This document shows, one piece after another, positions 23,094 through 35,154 of a stretch of DNA of 64,000 nucleotides (position 1 is its first letter; every line of letters starts with the position of its first letter). This DNA comes from Rhynchopus euleeides (Eukaryota; Euglenozoa; Diplonemea; Diplonemida; Diplonemidae). The stretch lies in NCBI GenBank assembly GCA_963210315.1, contig OY723253.1, forward strand, positions 1,302,001 through 1,366,000, read 5' to 3'. The position numbers and the translations under genes were made by a program. Below the pieces are notes generated by a model. The model saw nothing but the letters and a program-made list of their open reading frames with translations. It had not been told where the DNA came from and ran no database searches.

Positions 23094-23799
23094 CCTGGCC
23101 CGTGCCTGTGTGTGTTGGGGGGGGGGGGGGGGTAGTGAAATAGAAGTAGAAGGGAGCGGAGCACAAGAATGGTGTGTTGGGGGGTGGGGGAGCTCTTTCC
23201 AACATGTCCGCATCTGCATTAAAACCTATTGTCTCTTTGTGCCCCTCACCACTCAACCATAAAGGTTGCCCTGCCTTGGGAACAGGGAATGGGGTTTAAC
23301 ACGTGTGGCGGTCCTGTTGGATGGAGTGCACATGGAACAGTATGGTGTGGGAATGTATCGTGACTTGTGAAAGGGAGAGTGGGTGGGGGTGGGGGCGGGG
23401 GGGGGGGGGGGCGGGGGGCTTCCTTCAGCGATTCCAGTGAGCTGCAATCCCAAGGCTGTCCTTTCAAACGCTTGCCAAGGCGTACGCCGTTTAGGTGTGG
23501 ACTATTGAAATAAAAGGAAAACGAGGCTTTGGAAAAAGCCAAACTGATCGAATGGAAGATTGAAGGATGGGCAAAGTTTGTTGAAAGTAACATGGGGGGG
23601 GGGGCAGTCAAGAAGTGGGGGCTTGATTGTCGAGAGTGAATGGAAAAGTGAAGTGGGGGGGGGGGGGGGGTTTGATCGTCGAGAGTGAATGGAAAAGCAA
23701 GCCTCCCAGCACCTTCTTGCAATGTTAGTCCTTTTTGTAGTCACTACCACTACACCAGGAGTGGGGGGGGGGGGGGGGCAACCCCTTGATTGGCCTGTG

Positions 23800-26700
23800 T
23801 CAGGTCCCAGCTCTTGTTGAAACAGAACGCAAACCCTTGCGATGTGTGGCTTCCAAGTTGGCCTGTGTCCCTTTGATCCACATGAAATGATCCCCAACCC
23901 CAGCCTGACCCAGGTTAGCCAGGGTCACACGTCTGTCTGGAGGAAAATCCTGGAGGGTGGTGTCAATGGAGGTGAAGTTGTAAGAAAGGGGGACATAACT
24001 GTTAAATCCTGAAGCAAAGTCATCATGATTACCAGGATAAATCATGTTCGTGACGACTGTGATCAAGACATTCTTCATTGTGGAAAGAACAGAAATTTCG
24101 TCATCCTCTGCATACCTTCTCGTTCTTAAACGGGTAAGCACGTATGGCTCACTACCGTCGTCAAGGGGTTGGCAGGGATGGTACGGGAGATTTCCCCACA
24201 TTCTCACCGCCTCCACTTCCGGTTGCACCTCTCTGCATGAAAGAGAAGCCGCCATTGCAGTCACAAAATTGACGGCTTCTTCGCGAAGGGAAGCGCCCCC
24301 ACGTGGGTTGCCTGTGAGACATCCATGAAAAGCATGAAACAGGCAATTCCCATCACCAGGCACATTGACTGTGCTCAGGGAAAACAAGAGAAGACGTTGC
24401 GTGAGGGTATCATGACGAGACGCGGGATTGTCGATGCCCTTGTCAGGTACGTGGGGCCTCCGTGGACCGGGACAGGGGAGTGCCATGGGGACCGCCTTCC
24501 TCCGCATATCCTCTTGCTCCATTTGTTCTTGTGCGTTTTCCACGTTTGGACCCATGTTCTGAATTCTATAAAAAACACTTGAAGCACGGGAAAAGTCACG
24601 CTCAGTGGGGAGGTGGAGGGAGTAAAAATTCGTTTGGGTATCCTGCCGGTACTGGTAAAGGAAGATAGTAGGGAGAGAAGCCGTACTTCCTGCTTCCCAG
24701 TTCTTTGCCTTCTCACACCATGTGCGAGGCCGTAACTCCCTGACCCTGGGTTTACCTTCCTTGTTCTGAGTAATAATTCTCAAGCGAATCTGGTGCACAT
24801 TCACAAAAAAATGCAGGGCAAAAGAACCACCACGTTGGGTCACCTTTTCATCTTCCGCCGCTTTGCACATACTCTTGCGCCAGTGAACGAGAGACTGGTG
24901 CCTTTCATGTACGGGCAGGTTCTTCTCCCCCTTCTCTTCAAAAACAGAAGCAAGGGTATCCTTGTGTATTTTCATGAGGTACACCTCCAGGTCGTGTTTC
25001 ATGTTTGTTGCGTCACCAAAGGCACTCTCACGCAGAGCGCGGACTGACTGGTACGCAGAAAAACGGTTGAAACGGAGGAGGGAAAGAAAAAAGCCGTCAC
25101 CTTCCTGCACAGTATCTGTGACGGGGAGATGGTGGTATTTCGAAAAATACAGCAGGGTCTCTGGGATGAGGTGGCGTTGGGAAGTTGCTGGAATGTATGA
25201 CTCGTCACTCAGTTGAGCCGTATCATACCTCCCATGTCCAAGGCGCCCCTTCTTGTCTCTTGGGGTCTCTGGCACCTGGGAGAGGTCAATGACTTCAGTC
25301 CCCCCAAACCGTTTTCTCTTCCGGACTGTGGGCCCGCTCCGAACAACAGAACGCGACTTCACTGCCACAGGGAATGTGCGCCTGGGTCGGGTGCCAAAAA
25401 ATTGTGCCTTGGTGGTGGGGAGGACACCTTTCGGCACAAGTTTAAAAACTTCATATGCATGGCTTTCCCGATCCAGATCCCCTGCGGCAATGGCGCGCTT
25501 GGCAGTGTCCGTGTCGTGAACCACCCAATAAAGCGTTTCGCGCGGATAGGCGTGCAGTTGGGCTGGAGTCAACTTCTGCAATGTGGCAACGGTGTCTTTG
25601 AGGGGGAAGGCAACCATCCAATGCAGAGTTTGACGGTTAAAAAAAAAGAGGGCTGGGGAAGAAATAGACTGAGGATCATCAACAAAGGTATTTTTTTTAC
25701 TTACCGGCAGAAGCCGATAGCCATTGTTCCGGAGTCCACTTGTGTGCTGTTCGATGGCCCGTTGCATCGTTGCCAGCGTGAACTTACCGGTCCAGTGAAA
25801 GCTCTCTGGATTGACCTCGTGTTGCAAAACCTGCATCTCCCGGAAGGTGAGAAACTGGATGCCACACTCACCCAAAAACCAGTTGAGGGAAGCCCAACCC
25901 CCCTCGTGCGTGGACTCCGACGCATGCAACACACCATCCTTCTGCCGCCCACAACCTGGAGAGGCGTGGAGGCCGAGAGGAAAACAATGCTCATTCAGGA
26001 GAGCGATCCTAGCCGCCCCAACATCATTTGCCTCAGGATCAGCCTCATCACCCACCTCCACCTCCTCTTCCTCCTCCTCCTCCTCCTCCACAGCATCCAC
26101 AGCATCCACAGCCTCCTCACCATCCTCACAACCCTTGCCATCCTCACCCTGTCCCTTCTCCTCTTTCAACGCAGCAGGTGCAGTCTTCACTCTCCGGTAG
26201 AGCTCCGTGATTGTATCTACCACGGAGGGCGAGATGGTGTCGGGGAAGGTGCGGGCCTTCAAGCCAAGGGTCTCCTCCACGGCCTCGACATGGCCACTCA
26301 ACTGCTCCGTCCAGTTGCGCAGGAGGAGGGCGGAGAGGTCGCGCTTCGTCTCCCCAGCCTCCACCTTCAGGCCCGCCTTGGCCAACAACGCGAACAGGGT
26401 GGGGGCGTCGAGGCGGCCCAGCCGCTCCCTCGGCTGCAGCTGCTGCCCCTTCTCCCGCAGAATGGGGAGGATTCGCCCCCACTGCGTCAGGGCAAAGCGC
26501 ACACGGACGTCGTGCGACGCAGACGAGACAGCGTCGGACCCCCACGGCTTCAGCCCCGCCTTCCGCAAAAATCTGGACAGCGGTTTCGAACGAACCGGAA
26601 GGATGCCAACTGCCTCCTTCACGGACTTCAGCCGCTCCACCCAGACACGGGCATCCGCAGAGCCAGGGCCACACAGCTTCTCAGCAAAGCTGCGTGTCAG

Positions 26701-29700
26701 CGCCTCCTTCTGCCGCGCCACCTCCTTTCCCTTGCTCATCGCCGTGACAGGGATGGCGTGGAGGGCGCAGAGGCGGACGAGGTCAGGGTGGGCCACCCCG
26801 CTGACGGCCTTCAGCGCAGCCGCAGAAGCCCCCGTGGCGGTGTTCGCCGCGGCCTCGGTGTACATCCCGCCACGGGTCTTCTTCCGCGCCCGCTTCGCCT
26901 GGCGCAGCAAACGGCCGTACCTGTAAGGCGATGGAAAGGAATGGTTGTACGACGAATCACACTGAAAACAGGAAATGGTGATAATGAAGTAGTCTTCTTC
27001 GTGACTTGGAAAAGTCATGAAGAAGAGAGGAAGAGAGAATGACAATGAATGAGATAAAAAAAATCTATCGGTTCTGACTCTGCCAGCATATGTTGTTGCG
27101 ATGTAAAAAAAAAGAACGAAGGGAGGGGAGAAAAAAGGAGGCTGAAGAGCCTGCATACCTTGCGTTGTTGCAGTTGCCATAACCCAACAGGAAGCGGTTC
27201 ACCTTGCTCTGGGTAATCCCAGACAAGGCAGCAGAAGAGAGGTTGGGGGCCCTCTGCGCCAAGAACGATGCATTCCCAGCCACACACTCTGCGAGGTCTT
27301 GTGTGGAGGGTAGCGAAGGGAGGTCTTCGGGTGATGCCGACGCCATTGCAGCTTCATCGTAGCCGATGAACCTTGCCAATGTGCTCGCAAACCCCTGGAT
27401 GCAGGGAACCCAGACCTCCGCAAATACATCGTGGTGATCCTTCACCACCTCCAACGCCTCAGCCCGCCCCACCTCCTCCTCACCGTGGCGGGGTTGTCCC
27501 CAATGCTTCCGCAGGGCAGGGAAGTCGTTGTCGGCGGAGTCGGCGCTCAGGTCGCGGGCGAGGAGGTGCAGCGGCCTCAGCACACCCCATCCCGCCTCGA
27601 AGTTGACCTCGAGGCGGCCCGTCTCCTCGTTCAACCGCCTGGGCTTGAGGTCGTTGAGGAACCTCAAGTACAGGCTGCCAATGAAATGGCAGGCTGCACA
27701 GTAGGCGGCGACGGTGGGGGTCCCCAGAAGAGTGAGGATCTCTGTCGCAGTCGGGGTGAACCGCTCCTCTCTCACCATCTCCAGGATGGAGGCGGAGAAC
27801 TTGAGGAGGCGGGAGCACTGCTGAGGACGGGCATGCCACTTCGACCCCCGCTCACGGGCAAACCCCAGGCCCCGGGGGTAGCGCATGTCAAGTGCTTTCC
27901 CAAGCTCAGCATCCACGAAAATGACCCCGGCGGTTGACCGGCCGTTTGTCGGGTCGAGGACTGCAAGTACGCTGGCAACGTTGGCTGCCGGGTCGACCCG
28001 ATGAGACATCATCAAGGCCTTCCCCGCCGTCTGCACTGCGTACTTCAGTGCGCCTCCAACCTTATGGTGCATGCACCGTAGGTGGACGATGGCGCCCCCC
28101 GCGTCCCTGGTCGCCTTCGCCTCCGTGCTAGCATGGTCGCTCAGGGTGGCGTTGCTAATACGGAGCTTGTGGGCGGAGACTATGCGGCGGACCGCCTGCA
28201 GGTTGGAGGTCTTCCCTGCAGCCTTCCCGTTCTTCAGGGGGAGGGCGGAGGCGCAGGCCCCGCGTACGCGATTCTCGTCTGCAGCGACGTGGGCGGTGAC
28301 AACGTGCAGCGAGACACTACTCCGGCCCAAGGAGGAGGTGGCATCGTGGGCGAGGGAGAGGGTGGCCTTCTGCCGGTCTTTGCCTAGGCCCCCTCCGCCG
28401 GTCTGCGTCCTCGCGACATCCTCCAAGAAGACGGCGAAGGAAGCCGCTCCGCTCGGGATCTCGAATTCGCGGAGCGTCCAGCGAGAGGGGATCGGCATCT
28501 CCACCCCATCGCTCAGGAGCTTGATGATGTCGCGCAGCACCCTGCGCGACGACTCCTGACCGATGCCAGCCATCCGCAACTCCAACAGCGCCCGCAGCAC
28601 CTTCATGGGGTAGGGCTCGGTGCAGGACTTCCGGCCCGTCACCCCACGAAGAACAATGTCCCCCTTGCGCCCGAGAACCTCGTGCGCAGCAGCCAACTCC
28701 TCCGTCAGCTGCGCAATGCGGTCCTTCGCCCTCAGCAAGGCCTTCTGCAAAGCCTTGACCTGCAAGACCCGCTCGGGGAGGGTCTTGGAGGGGCGCCCCA
28801 CGGGGGCCGGCGGAGGCGTGCCCTGTCCGACGAAGTGGAGGCTGCACGGCCGTCCCGGCACTGCATTTCCGATGCAGTACTTCTTCTTCATCCCCCGGGT
28901 ATCACTACCCTTCTCGTGAGGATGCAGAGCAGAAGACATGCAGTCGGCGTTCTCCTTCACCAGGGAGAAGAGGGCGGTGTCCGACACCTTCGCACCTGCG
29001 GGCAAGAGGGAGCGCAGGAGAGTCAGGTACTCGGCGCTGCTGATGCAGCACCACCCCTCACCAGCAGCCACAGCGTCACGCAACGCGTCCATCGCAGTCG
29101 CAACGGGGGAGTCGGTGTTGGCGTGGGAGGCGGAGTCAACGGGGCAGGCGGAGTCGGCGAGGTCGGCGAGGTCATCGAGGCTGGCGAGGTCGGCAGGGTC
29201 ACTGCACACAGAAGAACCAATGTCGACATCGTCGGCGGGACTCGTCGGAGACGTCGGTGGGAGCGCGGCAGGCAGAGGTTTCGGCGGCACGGGAGTCGGT
29301 GACGGAGGCGCCTCAGGCTCATCAGGCTCGTCGTTGCCAGCAGCAGCAGGACCCCGCGTGACCGCCGAGATCACGCTCTGCGAGACGGGATCCGCATCCT
29401 CGGGGTGGGGGAGGAGCGCCGCCTGATCAGCGAGATCATCGGGCTCACCCAGAGGAGCGATCAGGACATCGTCGGGGAAGCAGCGGCCCGGGGACGAAGC
29501 AGTCAACTGCCGGATTGCCTCTTCGGAGGAGAGGGGATTGGGCCGACGGATATCTGCCAAGCAATACATCTTCTGCACGCCGTTTGAGGTCCGGCTCGTT
29601 ACGGGTTTCGGCCATCCTGCGTTGCGGAGAAGCGCACCCGCGACCTTCCCCGTAGTCTCGTCTGGGATACCCTGCAGCTTGCACGCTTCCGCGAAGGTAA

Positions 29701-29713
29701 CCAAGCCGGACAT
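23800..29713 (-). CDS. Putative transposase fused to OTU cysteine protease, copy 2 (1891 aa)
   Basis: Exon 1 is 29713-27159, the intron 27158-26921, and exon 2 26920-23800; 5676 nt in one frame. The protein equals copy 1 except for one Leu-Ala-Asp unit lost from a repeated acidic stretch and one Ala-to-Gly change near residue 88 (PLGEPDD). Exon 2 appears identical. All candidate catalytic residues (two Asp, CxxH, OTU Cys and His) are kept. Both copies therefore look functional. Confidence 0.85.
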
Positions 29714-29884
29714 TATCAGAAGCTGTGGAACGTGCCAGTGCCTGCAGTGGGTTAGTGCTGTGTGAGCAACGTAGGTGCAGCAAAGTTAAAGTTAAGCAGT
29801 CTGCTGAGGGGTCCGCACACAACATCTGGGAGGCACGCAGAGTGACCGAGAGTGGAGGGGGCAAGGGGAGACACCGTTCTGTTT

Positions 29885-32800
29885 CGGTTACAATCGGTTA
29901 CATGCCAAGAACAATCGGTTACAATCGGTTACATGCCAAGAACGATCGGTTACAATCGGTTACATGCCAAGAACAATCGGTTACAATCGGTTACATGCCA
30001 AGAACGATCGGTTACAATCGGTTACATGCCAAGAACAATCGGTTACAATCGGTTACAATCGGTTACAATCGGTTACAATCGGTTACAATCGGTTACAATC
30101 GGTTACATGACGAGGGCAATCGGTTACAATCGGTTACATGCCAAGAACAATCGGTTACAATCGGTTACATGCCAAGAACGATCGGTTACAATCGGTTACA
30201 TGACGAGAACAATCGGTTACAATCGGTTACATGCCGAGAACAATCGGTTACAATCGGTTACATGACGAGAACAATCGGTGACAATCGGTTACATGCCGAG
30301 AACAATCGGTTACAATCGGTTACATGCCAAGAACGATCGGTTACAATCGGTTACATGCCGAGAACAATCGGTTACAATCGGTTACATGCCGAGAACAATC
30401 GGTTACAATCGGTTACAGGCCAAGAACAATCGGTTACAATCGGTTACATGCCGAGAACAATCGGTTACAGGCCAAGAACAATCGGTTACAATCGGTTACA
30501 TGCCAAGAACGATCGGTTACAATCGGTTACATGACGAGGACAATCGGTTACAATCGGTTACATGCCAAGAACGATCGGTTACAATCGGTTACATGCCGAG
30601 AACAATCGGTTACAGGCCAAGAACAATCGGTTACAATCGGTTACATGCCAAGAACGATCGGTTACAATCGGTTACATGCCAAGAACAATCAGTTACAATC
30701 GGTTACATGCCAAGAACGATCGGTTACAATCGGTTACATGCCGAGAACAATCGGTTACAATCGGTTACATGCCAAGAACGATCGGTTACAATCGGTTACA
30801 TGACGAGGACAATCGGTTACAATCGGTGACATGCCGAGAACAATCGGTTACAATCGGTTACATGCCGAGAACAATCAGTTACAATCGGTTACATGCCAAG
30901 AACGATCGGTTACAATCGGTTACATGACGAGGACAATCGGTTACAATCGGTTACATGCCGAGAACAATCGGTTACAATCGGTTACATGCCAAGAACGATC
31001 GGTTACAATCGGTTACATGACGAGGGCAATCGGTTACAATCGGTTACATGCCGAGAACAATCGGTTACAATCGGTTACAGGCCAAGAACAATCGGTTACA
31101 ATCGGTTACATGCCGAGAACAATCAGTTACAATCGGTTACATGCCAAGAACGATCGGTTACAATCGGTTACATGACGAGGACAATCGGTGACAATCGGTT
31201 ACATGCCAAGAACAATCGGTTACAATCGGTTACAGGCCAAGAACAATCGGTTACAATCGGTTACATGCCGAGAACAATCAGTTACAATCGGTTACATGCC
31301 AAGAACGATCGGTTACAATCGGTTACATGACGAGGACAATCGGTTACAATCGGTTACATGCCAAGAACGATCGGTTACAATCGGTTACATGACGAGAACA
31401 ATCGGTGACAATCGGTTACATGCCGAGAACAATCGGTTACAATCGGTTACATGCCAAGAACGATCGGTTACAATCGGTTACATGCCGAGAACAATCGGTT
31501 ACAATCGGTTACATGCCGAGAACAATCGGTTACAATCGGTTACAGGCCAAGAACAATCGGTTACAATCGGTTACATGCCGAGAACAATCGGTTACAGGCC
31601 AAGAACAATCGGTTACAATCGGTTACATGCCAAGAACGATCGGTTACAATCGGTTACATGACGAGGACAATCGGTTACAATCGGTTACATGCCAAGAACG
31701 ATCGGTTACAATCGGTTACATGCCGAGAACAATCGGTTACAGGCCAAGAACAATCGGTTACAATCGGTTACATGCCAAGAACGATCGGTTACAATCGGTT
31801 ACATGCCAAGAACAATCAGTTACAATCGGTTACATGCCAAGAACGATCGGTTACAATCGGTTACATGCCGAGAACAATCGGTTACAACCGGTTACATGAC
31901 GAGGACAATCGGTTACAATCGGTGACATGCCGAGAACAATCGGTTACAATCGGTTACATGCCGAGAACAATCAGTTACAATCGGTTACATGCCAAGAACG
32001 ATCGGTTACAATCGGTTACATGACGAGGACAATCGGTTACAATCGGTGACATGCCGAGAACAATCGGTTACAATCGGTTACATGCCGAGAACAATCAGTT
32101 ACAATCGGTTACATGCCAAGAACGATCGGTTACAACCGGTTACATGACGAGGACAATCGGTTACAATCGGTGACATGCCGAGAACAATCGGTTACAATCG
32201 GTTACATGCCGAGAACAATCAGTTACAATCGGTTACATGCCAAGAACGATCGGTTACAATCGGTTACATGACGAGGACAATCGGTTACAATCGGTGACAT
32301 GCCGAGAACAATCGGTTACAATCGGTTACATGCCAAGAACGATCGGTTACAATCGGTTACATGACGAGGGCAATCGGTTACAATCGGTTACATGCCGAGA
32401 ACAATCGGTTACAATCGGTTACAGGCCAAGAACAATCGGTTACAATCGGTTACATGCCGAGAACAATCAGTTACAATCGGTTACATGCCAAGAACGATCG
32501 GTTACAATCGGTTACATGACGAGGACAATCGGTGACAATCGGTTACATGCCAAGAACAATCGGTTACAATCGGTTACAGGCCAAGAACAATCGGTTACAA
32601 TCGGTTACATGCCGAGAACAATCAGTTACAATCGGTTACATGCCAAGAACGATCGGTTACAATCGGTTACATGACGAGGACAATCGGTTACAATCGGTTA
32701 CATGCCAAGAACGATCGGTTACAATCGGTTACATGACGAGGACAATCGGTTACAATCGGTGACATGCCGAGAACAATCGGTTACAATCGGTTACATGCCG

Positions 32801-33550
32801 AGAACAATCAGTTACAATCGGTTACATGCCAAGAACGATCGGTTACAATCGGTTACATGACGAGGACAATCGGTTACAATCGGTTACATGCCGAGAACAA
32901 TCGGTTACAATCGGTTACATGCCAAGAACGATCGGTTACAATCGGTTACATGACGAGGGCAATCGGTTACAATCGGTTACATGCCGAGAACAATCGGTTA
33001 CAATCGGTTACAGGCCAAGAACAATCGGTTACAATCGGTTACATGCCGAGAACAATCAGTTACAATCGGTTACATGCCAAGAACGATCGGTTACAATCGG
33101 TTACATGACGAGGACAATCGGTTACAATCGGTTACATGCCAAGAACGATCGGTTACAATCGGTTACATGACGAGGACAATCGGTGACAATCGGTTACATG
33201 CCAAGAACAATCGGTTACAATCGGTTACAGGCCAAGAACGATCGGTTACAATCGGTTACATGACGAGGACAATCGGTTACAATCGGTTACATGCCAAGAA
33301 CGATCGGTTACAATCGGTTACATGACGAGGACAATCGGTGACAATCGGTTACATGCCAAGAACAATCGGTTACAATCGGTTACATGACGAGGACAAGCGG
33401 TGACAATCGGTTACATGCCAAGAACGATCGGTTACAATCGGTTACATGACGAGGACAATCGGTTACAATCGGATACATGCCAAGAACAATCGGTTACAAT
33501 CGGTTACATGCCGAGAACAATCGGTTACAGTCGGTGACCTACCGAGAACA
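29885..33550. repeat. 31-bp minisatellite array, copy 2 (about 118 units)
   Basis: Same unit as in copy 1. Start and end blocks match copy 1, but the interior differs in number and order of variant units. It also includes a run of seven ATCGGTTACA decamers near 30045-30110. The arrays expand and contract by whole blocks, much faster than the gene changes. Confidence 0.95.
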
Positions 33551-34112
33551 ATCTCGCATCCTGGAGCAACCTATTGGCAGACCGTCCACAACCGTCTACA
33601 GACGAAAAAGAGACGTACCGTCCCCATCGTGACCAACTGGGGGTGTTTTTTGGGTGTGGACGGTCCGCCCGCAGCCTAGCAACCTCCAGTAACCTCTTGG
33701 CAGACCGTCCACAGCCGTCCACAACCATCCACAGCCATCCACAGCCGTCCACAACCGTCCACAGGTGAAAAAGTGCCAGAACACCCCAATATTGACCACC
33801 TGGGGGTGATTTTTGGGTGTGGACGGTCTGCCTGAGGCCGTAGAATGCGAAAAAACCGATTTTGGTACTCTATTGGCCTGTGGTGGCCCGTAGAAATGGA
33901 GTGTTTGCGATTTTGAGCCATTTTCCTAAGGAAACTGGCCCAGTTGGCTGGAAAATGTGAATTTTTGAATTTAAAATGCAACATCGAGCATTTAGAGAGT
34001 GTGGACGGTTGTGGACGGTCGTCCCGGACCGATTTGGGACCACTTTTGGTATAGGGTCGAAAAGACAATGCGATTTTAAAAAAAATAATTTTTTAGACAG
34101 CCAGGTCAGCAG
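33551..34112. repeat. Right subterminal segment of copy 2
   Basis: Corresponds to 20494-21044 in copy 1. It has CCGTCCACA-type repeats (about one more unit than copy 1) and an AT-rich tail before the right inverted repeat. Confidence 0.75.
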
Positions 34113-34890
34113 GCTATGCCTCCTCTACATGCGGGTGCAGTCAGAACGGGAGGTGGCAGCGGTGCGCGAGGCTTTGAACGAAGTGCAGGCACAGGCAGCA
34201 GCGCAGCAGCGGCGCTTCGACGAGGCTTCGGCAGAACAAACACGTCAGTTCCAGGAGGAATTCGACCGGCGTGTCGCGACCATGCAGCAGCAGGCTGCAT
34301 CGATGGTGGTGTCGCAGCCCCCTCCCCCTCCTCAGCAGATGGGTGCTCCCCCGGTGACACCGCCCCCGATGTACCCGCAGATGGCGGCGCCGATGACGAG
34401 CGCGGCGGTGCACCCGGCGGATGTGGCGGACGTCGCGGAGTGGGATGCGGCCATCGAGACCGACGCGCAGTACCTGGTACTGCAGCTCGAGTCTCGCTGG
34501 GTGTCGGGTTCGCTGCATCTCCCCGGGGGGCGCATTCTGGGGGAGGCCTTCGAGGCATTGCGCCTCTGGATCTTGGCGACGGCGTGCGTCGCAGGCTGGG
34601 GGCGCACCCCCCAGAGGGAGCTGGGGAACCACCTGCTGCGACAGGTGCTGCTCCAGATTGCCTTCGTGCGAGACAGGGTGCCGCGAGCTGCGATCGAGCG
34701 CCACCTCGCCAGGGAGGACGCCACGGCCCACCCTGTGATGCGAGCGGCTGCGGCAGTGGGCCCGGGGGCCGCCCCCCAGACACAACACACACGCCCCCGC
34801 ACCGCCGCCAGAGCCCCCCAGCAGCGCATCGTGGCGAAGGCACCGGCGAGGGCGCCGGGAAACGGCAGGGCCGGGGGCGGGCGCGCGTGA

Positions 34891-35154
34891 CTGCCCACCT
34901 CCCGGCTCCAGGCCCGCCCCCCCCTCGCGCTTCTACAACACCCCGCCCCTCGCCGCCCATCCAACCCCCCCCACATCCACAACATCAACAACATCAACAG
35001 CATCAACAACAACGACAACAACAACAACAACACCTCAACAACATCTCCTCCACCCGACACATCCCTTCGACCCCACCCCGCTCAGCCAGGGCCCGCAACG
35101 CCCTTAGGCGCATCCGGCGCCGCCAGCGGGAGAACACCGCTCTTTGCGAGGGCG
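34891..35154. other. Spacer between gag and YR with CAA-rich repeats
   Basis: Between the gag stop and the YR start lies a Pro/His-biased stretch. At 34975-35045 there is a low-complexity CAACAT/CAACAA repeat. The RT reading frame is open through it, but codon content looks non-genic. No RNA structure is obvious. Confidence 0.5.

Larger units (their letters stand above)
22660..34127 (-). mobile_element. Giant DNA transposon, copy 2 (11.47 kb), inserted in gag
   Basis: It is bounded by the same 15-bp inverted repeat as copy 1 (TAGAGGAGGCATAGC) and flanked by the CATGCGG duplication. This makes it the best-defined copy. It carries the same gene, repeats and segments as copy 1 in the same order. 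The extra length comes mostly from a longer 31-bp array. Near-identity with copy 1 and an intact gene indicate recent activity. Confidence 0.95.
22219..34890 (+). pseudogene. gag of the YR retrotransposon, split by the giant transposon
   Basis: Part 1 is 22219-22659 and part 2 is 34135-34890. The two halves share one frame once the insert and one 7-bp duplicate are removed, for about 398 residues. Part 1 begins MTTSPDVVPLQPF and has a beta-rich look. Part 2 starts with a coiled coil (QSEREVAAVREALNEVQ, AQQRRFDEASAEQ), then a Pro/Met-rich linker, then a helical segment with ELGNHLLRQVL and RVPRAAIERHL, and an Arg/Gly-rich tail. As it stands the frame hits TAG, the first bases of the inserted element. 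Capsid-like function is inferred from position and composition. Confidence 0.8.

Noticed and set aside
29885..33550. CRISPR-like array
   Set aside because: Units are adjoining tandem repeats without unique spacers, in a eukaryotic transposon. No cas genes.
22660..34127. Helitron or Maverick/Polinton
   Set aside because: No Rep/helicase, DNA polymerase B or capsid genes. It has short inverted ends with a 7-8 bp duplication, unlike Helitrons (none) or Polintons (6 bp, long ends).
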